A DNA stretch of 64,000 bases from Halobacillus litoralis (GCF_020524025.1 NZ_JAIVKN010000002.1:868001-932000); one strand, 5' to 3'. Shown: positions 34,904 to 44,602, counted from the stretch's first letter. The notes: generated by a model from the sequence alone, not told the origin. Numbers and translations are program-made.

Positions 34904-35239
34904 TCACTTCTTATGACTTCTAAATAATAGGACGGTCAAAACAATAACAACGATAATAAGAAAGCCGGCAATGCCGAGCAGCAGCACAGGTGGACCATTT
35001 TCTGATTCGTTATTCTGCGGTTGGGATGCAGCCATTTCCGGGTCGTCGCCACGGATCAGCCCCGCCATACCTATGGCGCTCACCCTTTCACCTTCCAGAT
35101 CAAAATCAACGGAATCAGGCGCAGCCACAGCCTCCCCATCGTCCAGATTCAGCGTTCCTGTTGCATAGGCTTCTGCTGTAGGGAAGAAACCTGCGAGCAT
35201 CACAAGAAGCCCGAGTATAAAAGCTGTTCGTTTTCTCAT
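34904..35239 (-). CDS. Small single-span surface protein, unknown
   Basis: 111 residues from ATG 35239 (MRKRTAFILGLL). The signal peptide ends near TAEAYA|TG (residue about 24). A short extracellular acidic region follows (LDDGEAVAAPDSVDFDLEGE), then a C-terminal membrane helix (VLLLGIAGFLIIVVIVLTVLLF) and a basic RSHKK tail, so it is a type I membrane protein. I do not recognise the family. Upstream in-frame Met codons would bury the signal peptide. AAAGG is about 12 bases upstream, a little far, so the start is uncertain. Confidence 0.65.
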   Translation of the reverse strand: MRKRTAFILGLLVMLAGFFPTAEAYATGTLNLDDGEAVAAPDSVDFDLEGERVSAIGMAGLIRGDDPEMAASQPQNNESENGPPVLLLGIAGFLIIVVIVLTVLLFRSHKK

Positions 35240-35569
35240 AATAAGTATCATCCTTTTCATCGAATCATGGATAAGCGTAAATAAATGCAGATTACTGGCA
35301 ATTGAAGGGGGAATTGACCTACTATAATAGTATTGGAAAAAAATCCTCCCCACATGTAGCCATTCATCATAAACACATTTTGACCAAACAAGCTTATTCT
35401 ATGAGAACACGTAAAGTCAAAGGATGGACGGTGATTCTCCCGTATCCATTCAACTGAAAGAAACGCTCATATAAAAAGGCGGACCCCATTTCAAACGTAT
35501 GTTTCTGCTTTTTCGGAAGGCTCAAGACTAGAAAAAGAAAGAAAACTTTTCGACAAGATACTCCCTTTG
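35240..35569. other. Divergent intergenic region, nothing recognised
   Basis: Lies between the small surface protein and the ahpC promoter. AT-rich; no gene or RNA signature found. Confidence 0.45.
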
Positions 35570-35623
35570 TTGACAAACAACGATTTCTATATAATAATAG
35601 TTACTGAATTATAATTATTATAA
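35567..35623 (+). promoter_or_regulatory. ahpC promoter with PerR box
   Basis: TTATAATTATTATAA (35609-35623) is a perfect match to the PerR operator consensus TTATAATNATTATAA. It lies just downstream of a perfect TATAAT (35590-35595), with TTGTTG 17 bases further upstream; TTGACA at 35570 paired with AATAAT is an alternative. Peroxide oxidation of PerR should release repression. Confidence 0.92.
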
Positions 35624-35677
35624 ATAGTTGTTTCAGACAACTTACTAAAACTTACACACACAGGAGGAACTTTAACT

Positions 35678-36244
35678 ATGTCTCTAATCGGTAAAGAAGT
35701 ACAACCATTCCAAGCAAAAGCATTCCAGGACGGCCATGATTTCATTGATGTAACAGAAGAAAACTTTAAAGGTCAGTGGAGCGTTGTATGCTTCTACCCT
35801 GCAGACTTCTCTTTCGTCTGCCCAACAGAACTTGAAGACCTTCAAAACAACTACGAAACTCTTAAAGAACTAGGTGCAGAAGTTTACTCTGTTTCTACAG
35901 ATACTCACTTCGTACACAAAGGCTGGCACGACAGCTCTGAAAAAATCAGCAAGATCAAATACCCAATGATCGGTGACCCATCTCAGCAGCTATCCCGTCA
36001 GTTCGACGTTCTTAACGAAGAAGACGGCCTTGCTGACCGCGGTACATTCATCATCGATCCAGACGGCGTTATCCAAACAGTTGAAATCAACGCAGGCGGA
36101 ATCGGCCGCGATGCTGATAACCTTGTAGGTAAAATCAAAGCCGCTCAATATGTACGCCAGAACCCAGGCGAAGTCTGCCCGGCAAAATGGGAAGAAGGCG
36201 AAGAAACGCTTACGCCAAGCCTTGATCTAGTCGGCAAAATTTAA
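35678..36244 (+). CDS. ahpC: Alkyl hydroperoxide reductase subunit C (2-Cys peroxiredoxin)
   Basis: Reduces H2O2 and organic peroxides. 188 residues of the AhpC1 type. The peroxidatic cysteine is Cys48 in [14 protein letters not shown] and the resolving cysteine is Cys167 in PGEVCPAKW; Arg in [12 protein letters not shown] completes the active site. RBS is AGGAGG. Codon choice is strongly biased (CTT, GGC, GAA, AAA), consistent with high expression. It is followed after 14 bases by ahpF and sits behind a PerR box. Confidence 0.98.
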   Translation: MSLIGKEVQPFQAKAFQDGHDFIDVTEENFKGQWSVVCFYPADFSFVCPTELEDLQNNYETLKELGAEVYSVSTDTHFVHKGWHDSSEKISKIKYPMIGDPSQQLSRQFDVLNEEDGLADRGTFIIDPDGVIQTVEINAGGIGRDADNLVGKIKAAQYVRQNPGEVCPAKWEEGEETLTPSLDLVGKI

Positions 36245-36258
36245 GGAGTGAACAATCT

Positions 36259-37794
36259 ATGGTACTCGATGCACAAATAAAAGCACAATTAGAACAGTAT
36301 CTCCAGCTTTTAGAAGGTGACATCGAGCTGAAAGTCAGCGCGGGAGACGGTGATGTCTCCCGTGACATGCTGGCTCTCACCGATGAGCTTGCCTCCATGT
36401 CACCTAAAATTACGGTACAGAAAACAGAATTGAAACGCACACCAAGCTTCAGTGTGAACCGTCCTCAAGAGGAAACGGGCATTACATTTGCCGGTGTTCC
36501 GCTTGGTCATGAATTCACGTCCTTGGTTCTTGCTTTACTTCAAGTAGGCGGAAGAGCTCCTAAGGTTGACCAGACCATGATTGAGCAGATCCAAAACATC
36601 CAAGGGGAGTATCACTTTGAGACCTATGTCAGCCTAAGCTGTCATAACTGCCCGGATGTCGTCCAGGCCTTGAATATCATGAGCGTGCTGAACCCGGGGA
36701 TTACTCACACGATGATCGATGGTGCAGCGTTCAAGGAAGAAGCAGAGAGCCAGAACATCATGGCTGTACCATCTGTTTTCCTAAACGGAGAATTCTTCAA
36801 CGGCGGACGTACGACGCTTGAAGAAATCGTTGCAAAAATCGGTGACGGCCCATCTCCTGAAGAATTCGATAACCGCGAACCGTATGACGTTCTTGTGGTC
36901 GGCGGAGGTCCTGCCGGTGCCAGCTCAGCGATTTATTCCGCTCGTAAAGGTATCCGCACAGGTATCGTTGCCGAGCGCTTCGGCGGTCAGGTTCTTGATA
37001 CGATGACGATCGAGAACTTCATCAGTGTGAAGAGCACAGAAGGACCGAAGTTCGCTGCAAGCTTAGAAGAGCACGTAAAGGATTATGAGATCGATATCAT
37101 GAACCTGCAGCGCGCGAAAAGCCTCCACAAAAACGAAGACAACATGTTCGAACTTGAACTTGATAACGGCGGTGTCCTGAAGAGTAAGAGTGTCATCATC
37201 TCTACAGGTGCACGCTGGCGCCAAATCGGCGTACCAGGCGAAGAAGAATTCAAGAACAAAGGAGTCGCTTATTGTCCTCACTGTGACGGACCATTGTTCG
37301 AAGGCAAAGACGTAGCGGTCATCGGCGGCGGAAACTCCGGCGTCGAAGCAGCAATCGATCTTGCCGGCATCGTTAAAAATGTCACTGTCCTTGAATTCGC
37401 AGACGAACTGAAAGCAGATGATGTGCTGCAGGAGCGTCTGAACAGTCTTCCAAACGTCGAAGTCAAAACGAATGCCCAGACCACCGAAATCACTGGTGAA
37501 GAGAACGTCAACGGCATTTCCTACATCGACCGTGAATCCGGTGAAGAACAACACATCGACCTGCAAGGGGTCTTTGTCCAAATTGGACTTGTTCCAAACA
37601 CCGAATGGCTCGGTGAGGAAGTCGAGACGAACAAAATCGGTGAAATCATTACCAATAAGCACGGCTCCACAAACATTCCCGGCCTATTTGCCGCCGGCGA
37701 TGTGACGGACAGTCCGTACAATCAGATCATTATCTCAATGGGTGATGGTGCGAATGCTTCTCTTGGTGCATTTGATTACTTGATTCGAAACTAA
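36259..37794 (+). CDS. ahpF: Alkyl hydroperoxide reductase subunit F
   Basis: NADH-dependent flavoprotein that re-reduces AhpC. 511 residues: an N-terminal tandem thioredoxin-like domain with Cys128-HN-Cys131, then FAD ([19 protein letters not shown]) and NADH ([18 protein letters not shown]) dinucleotide folds and the redox centre Cys339-PH-Cys342 in [11 protein letters not shown]; the C-terminal FAD motif is [14 protein letters not shown]. All four catalytic cysteines are present. RBS is AAGGAG. It is in an operon with ahpC. Confidence 0.97.
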   Translation: MVLDAQIKAQLEQYLQLLEGDIELKVSAGDGDVSRDMLALTDELASMSPKITVQKTELKRTPSFSVNRPQEETGITFAGVPLGHEFTSLVLALLQVGGRAPKVDQTMIEQIQNIQGEYHFETYVSLSCHNCPDVVQALNIMSVLNPGITHTMIDGAAFKEEAESQNIMAVPSVFLNGEFFNGGRTTLEEIVAKIGDGPSPEEFDNREPYDVLVVGGGPAGASSAIYSARKGIRTGIVAERFGGQVLDTMTIENFISVKSTEGPKFAASLEEHVKDYEIDIMNLQRAKSLHKNEDNMFELELDNGGVLKSKSVIISTGARWRQIGVPGEEEFKNKGVAYCPHCDGPLFEGKDVAVIGGGNSGVEAAIDLAGIVKNVTVLEFADELKADDVLQERLNSLPNVEVKTNAQTTEITGEENVNGISYIDRESGEEQHIDLQGVFVQIGLVPNTEWLGEEVETNKIGEIITNKHGSTNIPGLFAAGDVTDSPYNQIIISMGDGANASLGAFDYLIRN

Positions 37795-37807
37795 ATCTCT
37801 CAAATTT

Positions 37808-37849
37808 AAAGCCTCTCTACTGCTTATAAGGCAGCGGAGAGGCTTTTTT
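37808..37849 (+). terminator. ahpCF terminator
   Basis: Stem AAGCCTCTC..CTGC / GCAG..GAGAGGCTT with a 2-base internal mismatch, a 7-base loop and six T. It may also act for the convergent aldo/keto reductase gene. Confidence 0.88.
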
Positions 37850-37867
37850 GTTGGACTTTTAAACAAA

Positions 37868-38854
37868 TCAGATCGGCAATGGAGCTTTAGATGAAACAAA
37901 GCCACGTTCGACCAGTTCTATCCAGAACTTTGTCGGAATATCCCGCTGAATCATCTCCAGGTCCTCTTTAATACGGTCTGGGCGCGTCGATCCAGGGATT
38001 ACCGATTTAACCGCCATGTGGGCCGTTGAGAATTGAAGCGCCGCTGCTTTTAGAGGCACATCGTATTTCTCGCCGATTTCTTTTAACTGATTGACCCTAC
38101 CGATAATCGCAGCGTCAGCCTTCTCATAGTTGAAGTGATCGCCGCCCAGCAGGACGCCGGAGTTGTACGGACTACCAACTACGATATCAACGCCTTTCTC
38201 TTCTGCTGAGGTCATCATCCGCTCTAACGCGCGCTCATGCTGCAGGAGCGTGTACTGCGTTGCCGACAAACAGACGTCCGGACGCATTTCATCAAGCTCC
38301 ATTGCGAGTTCAATCGGTTCAGTCGTATTTACACCAAGCCCCCAGCCACGGATGACACCTTCTTCTCTAAGACGTGTCAGCACGCGGAAGGCGCCTTTTC
38401 TTGCTTCATCAAACTTGGCAACCCATTCATCTCCGTGGAAATCAGGAGAAACATCATGAACGAAAACCATGTCTAAACGATCGGTCTTCAATCGTTCCAG
38501 GCTCTGCTCAATCGATTTTTTCGTTGCATCTTCCGTATAATCGGTAATCACTTTATTGTTACGGCCATGCTCGAACAGGCCTTCATTTTCTGTTGTATCT
38601 TCCGTCATATAACGGCCGACTTTTGTACTTAGTACGTAATCATCTCGGTTATATTTGGATAACACTTCGCCAACCCGCATTTCCGCTAATCCAGCCCCGT
38701 AAAAAGGAGCGGTATCAAAATAGCGGACGCCTTGATCCCAGGCGGTTTGAATCGTTTCCCGTGCTTCTTCTTCGGGAACGTCTCTAAACATATTTCCTAA
38801 CGGTGCCGTCCCTAGACCCACTTTATGTTTTAGCGCATCTTCAAGTGATTTCAT
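37868..38854 (-). CDS. Aldo/keto reductase (aldose dehydrogenase-like)
   Basis: NAD(P)-dependent TIM-barrel oxidoreductase of 328 residues. GLGTAPLGNMF at the start and YFDTAPFYGAGLAEMRVGEVL (Asp/Tyr of the catalytic tetrad), then LSTKVGR (Lys) and MVFVHDVSPD (His). The pattern resembles the D-threo-aldose 1-dehydrogenase/L-fucose dehydrogenase subgroup; the substrate is uncertain. AGGAGG precedes an ATG at 38863 by one base and the ATG at 38854 by 10, so the latter is preferred. It is monocistronic. Confidence 0.87.
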   Translation of the reverse strand: MKSLEDALKHKVGLGTAPLGNMFRDVPEEEARETIQTAWDQGVRYFDTAPFYGAGLAEMRVGEVLSKYNRDDYVLSTKVGRYMTEDTTENEGLFEHGRNNKVITDYTEDATKKSIEQSLERLKTDRLDMVFVHDVSPDFHGDEWVAKFDEARKGAFRVLTRLREEGVIRGWGLGVNTTEPIELAMELDEMRPDVCLSATQYTLLQHERALERMMTSAEEKGVDIVVGSPYNSGVLLGGDHFNYEKADAAIIGRVNQLKEIGEKYDVPLKAAALQFSTAHMAVKSVIPGSTRPDRIKEDLEMIQRDIPTKFWIELVERGFVSSKAPLPI

Positions 38855-39001
38855 TCGTTCCATTCCTCCTAAAATTCAATGATATAGTTTTATATCCCGC
38901 CAAAGGGTCCATCAAACCTCCTGGATGTTTCAGTCAATCCTGTTGGTTTATGGAAATGAACAAGGGTATAATCAATACTGGATAAAATAAGGAGGGATTT
39001 T

Positions 39002-39190
39002 ATGATAAAAAACCTGCCTCTACTCTTAGCGATGTTAAGTGTAGGGAGTATAGCCTTAACCATAAGCCAGACCACACAGGTGCCCGGACTGGTCGTGTGG
39101 GTTCTGATTATCATTGGGGTTGTTCTGAATATGTGGAGTGCTATAGGTTTAATCCTGCACGTGGGTTTACATAAACAAAGCGAATCTTAA
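39002..39190 (+). CDS. Small two-helix membrane protein
   Basis: 62 residues with AAGGAGG 7 bases before ATG, so very likely translated. Two hydrophobic helices (LPLLLAMLSVGSIALTI and VVWVLIIIGVVLNMWSAIGLIL) joined by a short polar loop, with a His/Lys-rich tail. Family and function are not recognised. Confidence 0.7.
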   Translation: MIKNLPLLLAMLSVGSIALTISQTTQVPGLVVWVLIIIGVVLNMWSAIGLILHVGLHKQSES

Positions 39191-39235
39191 GGCTGCCATT
39201 AGTAATCGTTTTTATAAAATCCAAATATGTATCTA

Positions 39236-39270
39236 AGGCTTCCGCAGAGATACAAAACCAGCGGAAGCCT
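39236..39270. other. Hairpin without T-run
   Basis: Perfect 10-bp inverted repeat AGGCTTCCGC / GCGGAAGCCT around 15 bases, between the small membrane protein and mqo. No T-run on either strand, so it is not a standard terminator; it might be an RNA-stability hairpin for one of the flanking messages. Confidence 0.4.
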
Positions 39271-39294
39271 CCAAGCTTTCTAAACAGACACTTT

Positions 39295-39338
39295 TTTCAC
39301 AAAAAAATAACCTTCAATCCAGATACAGATTAAAGGTT
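39295..39338 (-). terminator. mqo terminator
   Basis: On the minus strand AACCTTTAATC pairs with GATTGAAGGTT (one G-U pair) around an 8-base loop and is followed by a run of seven T. Confidence 0.82.
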
Positions 39339-39386
39339 GAACAGGAAGATTCAATTGTTTGGATTTCCGATCTTAATGGAAACCGA

Positions 39387-40892
39387 TTAACTTAAAACCA
39401 ACTCTTTTTCCTCGACCAGACCAAGTGCCCGGGAGGTTGTTTGATGAATCTCTTCGATCAGCTCTGGATTCTCAACCAGTGCCTGTCCATAAGAAGGAAC
39501 CATTTCTTTCAGCTTCGGTTCCCATTCCGGCATATGCTGTGGGAAACATTTTTCTAACACGTCCATCATGACATGTACCGCCGTCGATGCACCAGGTGAT
39601 GCACCAAGCAGGGCAGCGATCGATCCGTTCGCACCACTGACGACTTCTGTACCAAATTGAAGCGTTCCCTTGCCGCCTTCTTCTGTATCTTTAATGACCT
39701 GCACACGCTGACCAGCGACGACTAGATCCCAGTCTTCACTCTTCGCGTTAGGAATAAATTCACGTAACGCTTCCATACGCTGTTCTTTAGACATCAACAC
39801 CTGTTGAATTAAATACTTCGTGAGCGGCATTTCTTTAGCTCCAGCCGCAAGCATTGTCAGGACATTGTTCGGCTTTACAGATGTGATGAGATCAAGCATG
39901 GACCCTGTTTTTAAAAACTTAGGTGAAAATCCGGCAAATGGTCCGAAAAGAAGCGACTTCTCTTCACCGATATACCGGGTGTCCAAATGCGGGACAGACA
40001 TCGGTGGTGCACCAACAGGAGCTTTCCCGTAAACCTTGGCCTCATGCTTCTTGATTACATCCGGGTTGTTACACACCATAAACTGACCACTGACAGGGAA
40101 TCCGCCAATACCTCTTCCTTCAGGAATGCCTGATTTCTGCAGCAAGTGGAGACTTCCACCCCCGCCGCCGACAAAGACAAAGTCAGCTTTGCGCACTTCC
40201 AATTTATCGTTTTTTGCATCAAACACTTTCACTTCCCAGTTTCCGTCACGCGTACGTTTCAGATCCTTCACGCTGTGGTGGTACTTAACCTCTACATCGT
40301 TTGACTCTAAGTGTTCAAACATCTTACGGGATAACGAGCCGAAGTTTACATCGGTTCCAGTATCCATTTTCGTTGCAGCTACCGGCCCGTGGGAGTCGCG
40401 GTCCTTCATAATCAGCGGAATCCACTCTTTCAGTTTTTCCGGATCCTCTGAATATTCCATCCCTTGAAATAAAGGATTTTGGGACATCGCGTCAAACCGT
40501 TTCTTCAAGAAATTTACGTTATCCTCTCCCCAAACTAAACTCATGTGAGGAAGCGGGCGGATAAACTCCTGAGGGTTACTCAGTTTTCCATGGTTTACAA
40601 GGTAAGACCAGAACTGTCTGGACTCTTGAAACTGCTCATTAATGTTTATCGCTTTACTTAAGTCGATCGATCCATCTGATTTTTCCTTCGTATAGTTCAA
40701 TTCACACAACGCCGCATGACCTGTTCCGGCATTGTTCCACTCATTTGAACTCTCTTCTCCGGTCTTTCCGAGCTTTTCAAAAACAGTAACGTTCCAGTCC
40801 GGGGCTAATTCTTTTAAGAGTGAACCCAACGTCGCACTCATAATGCCAGCACCAATTAAGATCACGTTTGTATTCGTTTCTCTGCTGCTCAT
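39387..40892 (-). CDS. mqo: Malate:quinone oxidoreductase
   Basis: Peripheral membrane FAD enzyme oxidising malate to oxaloacetate and reducing quinone, a bypass of NAD-malate dehydrogenase in the TCA cycle. 501 residues. The N-terminal FAD fold is [20 protein letters not shown], followed by [49 protein letters not shown] and the C-terminal [20 protein letters not shown], all typical of Mqo. ATG 40892 follows AGAAGG by about 9 bases. It is monocistronic. Confidence 0.96.
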   Translation of the reverse strand: MSSRETNTNVILIGAGIMSATLGSLLKELAPDWNVTVFEKLGKTGEESSNEWNNAGTGHAALCELNYTKEKSDGSIDLSKAININEQFQESRQFWSYLVNHGKLSNPQEFIRPLPHMSLVWGEDNVNFLKKRFDAMSQNPLFQGMEYSEDPEKLKEWIPLIMKDRDSHGPVAATKMDTGTDVNFGSLSRKMFEHLESNDVEVKYHHSVKDLKRTRDGNWEVKVFDAKNDKLEVRKADFVFVGGGGGSLHLLQKSGIPEGRGIGGFPVSGQFMVCNNPDVIKKHEAKVYGKAPVGAPPMSVPHLDTRYIGEEKSLLFGPFAGFSPKFLKTGSMLDLITSVKPNNVLTMLAAGAKEMPLTKYLIQQVLMSKEQRMEALREFIPNAKSEDWDLVVAGQRVQVIKDTEEGGKGTLQFGTEVVSGANGSIAALLGASPGASTAVHVMMDVLEKCFPQHMPEWEPKLKEMVPSYGQALVENPELIEEIHQTTSRALGLVEEKELVLS

Positions 40893-41451
40893 ATTAACCA
40901 TCCTTCTGTCTTTAATTTGTAGAAAAGATGCAAAGGATTATTACGCCGCACCCTTCCTGTCATCATTCGACTCCTTATTTTCTATGATAACGCTTAATAG
41001 ATGAAAAAGTCACTATTATCTAATAATTATACACAATGATGAGTGGTAGAAAAAGGAACGCGCACTGCATTGCTAAAGCGTTATCCGGCTGGACTCTCAA
41101 AAAACAGCCTCTCCTGTCCGCTTTCCGTAAATGATTAGCGCTAGACTATAGACAAATCCGGCTCAAAAATTTCAACAACAAACGAGTGGGGGTTCCAAAT
41201 AACCGAAAAGTTTCCCAGGTCATAGGGTGGAAAAAGCGACAGTCAGCACCGCTTCCCTATCTTCTTATACCGCTCTGTTTCCTCTGTCCGTCTGCGTCCT
41301 TCATCATGACTCGTCTCCTTACGTCCGGCTTCCACCTTCTACTTTGAGACAGCTCCCATTTGAAAAACACTTGCTATATAAATACTTCCACGATCGAAGG
41401 AATTCAAACCTTTCTATCTGCATAGGGAAGGCTCTGCCATACTCTTTTTCC
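40893..41451. other. Long intergenic region, no gene recognised
   Basis: About 560 bases between mqo and the TetR gene. Short ORFs on both strands lack ribosome sites and protein-like composition. The mqo promoter must be at its left end. A block at 41240-41340 has unusually many CT-rich words, but I can make nothing of it. Confidence 0.5.
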
Positions 41452-41482
41452 ATATAAAAAATCCCCCTCTTTAAGAGGAGGA
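41452..41482 (-). terminator. TetR gene terminator overlapping its stop codon
   Basis: On the minus strand TCCTCCTC / GAGGGGGA forms a stem whose loop contains the TAA stop, followed by six T. The last serine codons of the protein are thus part of the terminator stem. Confidence 0.8.
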
Positions 41483-42091
41483 CACACCAAGCGCCAGCTT
41501 CAAATAATCCACCAGCATCTCCGACTGATCTTTCACCCGCACTTTCTCTTCCGGTAAAATGGCATGATCCAGCGCCAGACCATCAAAGAAAGTCACAATC
41601 GAACGCGCCACAAGCTCGCCTTCATAATAGTCACTGAACTCCCCGCTTGCCTGCCCTGCCTCAATCACTTTCCGATAAATGCTGAGCCCAAGATCGTATC
41701 TTTTCTCGCCATATATACGCCTGCGCTCATCGTTGCGCCCCGTGATAAAGAACTCAAGCGAACTTGCCGCAAGCGGATCCATCTCCGCATCCGGCACCGT
41801 CTCTCCCCCGAACATCACCTTCAACAACAGATTCCAGTAGGAAGACGCCTCCTCAAGCATCCGATCGGTCTCTTCTGCTGAATCTTCAAGTCTCTCTTCT
41901 AACACAGCTTCAAATAAATCCTCTTTATTCGCAAAATACTGATATAACCCACCACGGCTCACCCCGGCCGCCTCCATCACATGCTTCATCGTCGTCCGTT
42001 CATATCCGCGTTCCATAAACACCGCCACTGCCGCTTTTAACAGATCAGCGCGACGCTGCCTCAGGTGTTCCTCGCTCACTCGTGGAGCCAT
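41471..42091 (-). CDS. TetR/AcrR-family regulator of adjacent MFS exporter
   Basis: 206 residues. The N-terminal helix-turn-helix is RADLLKAAVAVFMERGYERT, then TMKHVMEAAGVSRGGLYQYFANKEDLF; the C-terminal ligand domain is variable. ATG 42091 follows GGGGGA; the in-frame ATG at 42097 is an alternative. Its start lies inside the 3' end of the MFS gene (47-base overlap, different frame), so the two are co-transcribed and likely co-regulated through the paired operators in front of the MFS gene. Confidence 0.9.
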   Translation of the reverse strand: MAPRVSEEHLRQRRADLLKAAVAVFMERGYERTTMKHVMEAAGVSRGGLYQYFANKEDLFEAVLEERLEDSAEETDRMLEEASSYWNLLLKVMFGGETVPDAEMDPLAASSLEFFITGRNDERRRIYGEKRYDLGLSIYRKVIEAGQASGEFSDYYEGELVARSIVTFFDGLALDHAILPEEKVRVKDQSEMLVDYLKLALGVSSS

Positions 42092-43307
42092 GCCCATTCC
42101 CCCGTTCTACGATCCTCTTTGTTAAAACTCCTATGATAGATAACAGTACAAGCAGACCCGCCGTAATCAGGAAAGTTGGAACTACCCCGATCTGGGTGGC
42201 GATCCAGCCCCCTACGAGCGGGCCGATGATCGTCGCCGTTGTCATCACACTATTAATGACACCAAACACGCGCCCCGTCATGTGCACAGGTGTATCTACC
42301 TGCACCGTCGCCTGAAATGGGACAAAGGTCAAACTTGCAGCAAAACCAGCGATAAATCCAAGTCCCGGGCCCCATATAATCGAATAGCCGAAATCATAAG
42401 ACGTCAGTACCCCCATCATACCAAAACATCCCCCCATTCCAGCAACACCTAACAGCATAAGCGGATACGCGTTATAATCCGCTTTTTTAGCAAGCAGAAA
42501 GCCGGCCGTAAACATCCCAAGCCCTGAGCCTGTCACCAAATAGCCAAACAGATCAGGGGATGCTTGTGTAAGTTCTCGAATCAGGACAATCAGCTGAGAA
42601 TCCGCTGACTGCAGGACGAGTAAACTCACACCGACAAGAATCAACCCTGTCATCAGGAACCGGTTGGATGTGAGAAAAGAAACCCCAAGCAAGAACGACT
42701 GCTTGAACGATTCGCCAGGCTTCTCCTGCTCCGCCGTTTCCAAAGCTTTCGCCTTTGGTACAAAGATTAGAATCAAAGCGGATATTGCAAAGGTCGCTGA
42801 ATCGATGAAAAACACCTGCTGGGCCCCGAACAAAGCGACAAGCAGACCACTGACGAGCGGGCCAAGGATTTTCGTAGAGGACTCAATCATTGAGCTGATT
42901 GACATCGCCGCTTTCATATCGTCTGTGTCCACGACTTCCTTCAGCTTGCCGTTTTTCGCCGGAATAAACACCGCCGAAAAAATCCCCACCGCTAACAGTG
43001 TCACATAGACCATCCAAAGCGAGGAAGCGATCGCCAACAGCAAAATCAGCCCCGCACGTACCACATCCGAAACAATCATCAACGTCTTCCGGTTCCAGCG
43101 ATCCGCCACCATCCCAGCTATCGGTCCGAATACAGCCATCGGCAAAGCAAGGCAGAGGAACACCAGGGATACTTCAAACGGTGTGGCCTCCCATTTCAAT
43201 CCAACCAGTGTAATAATCGCAATAATACTCAGCCAGTCCCCTATACTCGATATTGCCTGTGCCGAAATCAAGGTCACATACCCGCGGTTTTTCCATAAAC
43301 GATTCAT
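42045..43307 (-). CDS. MFS transporter, multidrug/macrolide-efflux-like
   Basis: Twelve-helix exporter of 420 residues. Motif A reads GMVADRWNRKTL after helix 2; SAQAISSIGDWLSIIAIITL and FIPAKNGKLKEVVDTDD (helix 4-5 region) are typical of MFS_3. RBS is AAGGGG 8 bases before ATG. The promoter TTGCAA-17-TATAAT is overlapped by a TetR-type operator, so expression is probably induced by a compound bound by the downstream TetR protein. The substrate is unknown. Confidence 0.9.
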   Translation of the reverse strand: MNRLWKNRGYVTLISAQAISSIGDWLSIIAIITLVGLKWEATPFEVSLVFLCLALPMAVFGPIAGMVADRWNRKTLMIVSDVVRAGLILLLAIASSLWMVYVTLLAVGIFSAVFIPAKNGKLKEVVDTDDMKAAMSISSMIESSTKILGPLVSGLLVALFGAQQVFFIDSATFAISALILIFVPKAKALETAEQEKPGESFKQSFLLGVSFLTSNRFLMTGLILVGVSLLVLQSADSQLIVLIRELTQASPDLFGYLVTGSGLGMFTAGFLLAKKADYNAYPLMLLGVAGMGGCFGMMGVLTSYDFGYSIIWGPGLGFIAGFAASLTFVPFQATVQVDTPVHMTGRVFGVINSVMTTATIIGPLVGGWIATQIGVVPTFLITAGLLVLLSIIGVLTKRIVERGNGHGSTSERGTPEAASR

Positions 43308-43332
43308 CGAACGATCCCCTTTCGCGTTTATA

Positions 43333-43389
43333 ACGACACAAGTGTCGTTTTGTTATTCTTATTATATCGACACGTTTGTCGTTTTGCAA
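43333..43389 (-). promoter_or_regulatory. MFS-tetR promoter with two TetR-type operators
   Basis: Minus-strand -35 TTGCAA (43389-43384) and -10 TATAAT (43366-43361) are 17 bases apart. Operator 1 ACGACACAAGTGTCGT (43333-43348) has perfect 7-base arms. Operator 2 TCGACACGTTTGTCGT (43367-43382) is a related imperfect palindrome that fills the promoter spacer. Their centres are 34 bases apart. Confidence 0.82.
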
Positions 43390-43496
43390 CTGTTCTTTTG
43401 TATATTTTTTCCTAAAACCTACCGAAAGGGTGATGGAAACCAAGAAGCACACATCGCCGATACGCGTCCGGGGTGTTTAAAGGAGAGGAGCACAAT

Positions 43497-43536
43497 AAAA
43501 AAAGCTCTGATCCTTTACATGGATCAGAGCTTTTTC
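43497..43536 (-). terminator. lrgAB terminator
   Basis: Stem AAAGCTCTGATCC / GGATCAGAGCTTT with a 7-base loop, flanked by A- and T-runs, downstream of the LrgB gene on the minus strand. Confidence 0.88.
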
Positions 43537-43550
43537 GTTTTCTTGACACC

Positions 43551-44240
43551 TTATAAAAGCAAAAGAGTTAAGCCGGGAGCTAAGACAGAAACAATAACTG
43601 CACTCAGTACCATCGCAATCGTACTGATTGAACCCTCAAGCGTATCCCGTTCCATCGACGCAGCCGTTCCAATCGCATGGGAAGCACTCCCCATGCCGAC
43701 TCCACGACCGATCCGATGCGTCAAACCGCTGTAGCGCATCACAAGCGGGTGAATCAACATCCCGCCGATTCCGGCAATCATGACAAAAACAGCCGTCAGC
43801 GGCATGACCCCGCCGGTCGATTCTGAGATCGACATCGCCACAGGTGTCGTGACGGATTTAGGAACAAGTGAATGGATGATTAGATCGCTGAATCCTGCCC
43901 ATTTACTAAGCAGTAAACCGGAACTGATTCCAACGACAGCGCCGACCATCGTCCCGGTCACCACCGGAACGAGCATCCTTTTCAAGATATCCCTGTACTG
44001 GTAAAGCGGGTAGGCAAGCGCCACGACGGCCGGTCCCAGCAGTTCATCGATCCATTTCCCGCCTGTCATATACGTTTCATACGGGATCTGAAAAACAAGC
44101 AGAAACAAGATTACAAGGATGGTAGATACAATCACAGGTGTTGTATAAACACGGCGGTGTTTCCCATAAATCATGACAGATACTCGATAGGCGGCAATCG
44201 TGAACAATACCATCAATAAAGCGAAGAACAAAGCCTTCAT
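43551..44240 (-). CDS. lrgB: LrgB/CidB-family membrane protein
   Basis: 229 residues with about seven hydrophobic segments. The family signature regions are LLGPAVVALAYPLYQ, VPKSVTTPVAMSISESTGG and GVGMGSASHAIGTAASMERD. LrgAB/CidAB proteins modulate murein hydrolase activity and overflow metabolism; in B. subtilis the homologous PftAB pair transports pyruvate. ATG 44240 has AGGAGGG 7 bases upstream and overlaps the lrgA stop by ATGA. An in-frame upstream start (44267) is less likely. Confidence 0.93.
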   Translation of the reverse strand: MKALFFALLMVLFTIAAYRVSVMIYGKHRRVYTTPVIVSTILVILFLLVFQIPYETYMTGGKWIDELLGPAVVALAYPLYQYRDILKRMLVPVVTGTMVGAVVGISSGLLLSKWAGFSDLIIHSLVPKSVTTPVAMSISESTGGVMPLTAVFVMIAGIGGMLIHPLVMRYSGLTHRIGRGVGMGSASHAIGTAASMERDTLEGSISTIAMVLSAVIVSVLAPGLTLLLL

Positions 44241-44602
44241 GCTTCTTCCCTCCTTCTGACCATCCACTGGGTGACAAGGCCTGATATGGCCATCACAAGC
44301 GCTGTACTCAAAAGGCCGATCACGATCAGAAGGAGGCCTTTTCCTTTAAATACATACGCATAGCTGATGACCCCGACGGTAGCCGGTACGAAAAAGAAAG
44401 GCAGATGGCGGATCATAAACGAAATTCCTTCTTTTAAAAAACGCTCAGGGACAATTTTCAAAGACAGTAAGATAAATAGTAGAACGAGACCGATTACGCT
44501 GCCGGGGATGAACAAATCAAACAGATTCTGAATCCCTCTGCCAGCTAAATAAATAAGATATAAACCAACAATTTGTATGATCATGATAGCTGTTTTATAC
44601 AA
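44237..44602 (-). CDS. lrgA: LrgA/CidA-family holin-like protein
   Basis: 121 residues with four hydrophobic segments: IIQIVGLYLIYLAGRGIQ, FIPGSVIGLVLLFILLSLKI (conserved P-G-S), FFFVPATVGVISYAYVF and LLLIVIGLLSTALVMAISGLVTQW. It partners LrgB through a 4-base overlap. The start is TTG 44602 with AAGGA about 7 bases upstream. The operon may act as a pyruvate channel or murein-hydrolase modulator; no LytSR-type two-component genes lie nearby to settle this. Confidence 0.9.
   Translation of the reverse strand: MYKTAIMIIQIVGLYLIYLAGRGIQNLFDLFIPGSVIGLVLLFILLSLKIVPERFLKEGISFMIRHLPFFFVPATVGVISYAYVFKGKGLLLIVIGLLSTALVMAISGLVTQWMVRRREEA

Noticed and set aside
37063-37662. 199-codon ORF antisense to ahpF
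   Set aside because: It lies wholly opposite a certain gene, has biased composition typical of antisense frames and no ribosome site.
41227-41457. 76-codon ORF in the mqo-tetR intergenic region
   Set aside because: No ribosome site and low-complexity Ser/Leu/Pro composition; treated as chance.
43183-43734. 183-codon plus-strand ORF across the MFS promoter and lrgB end
   Set aside because: It covers a clear promoter/operator region and a terminator; shadow frame.
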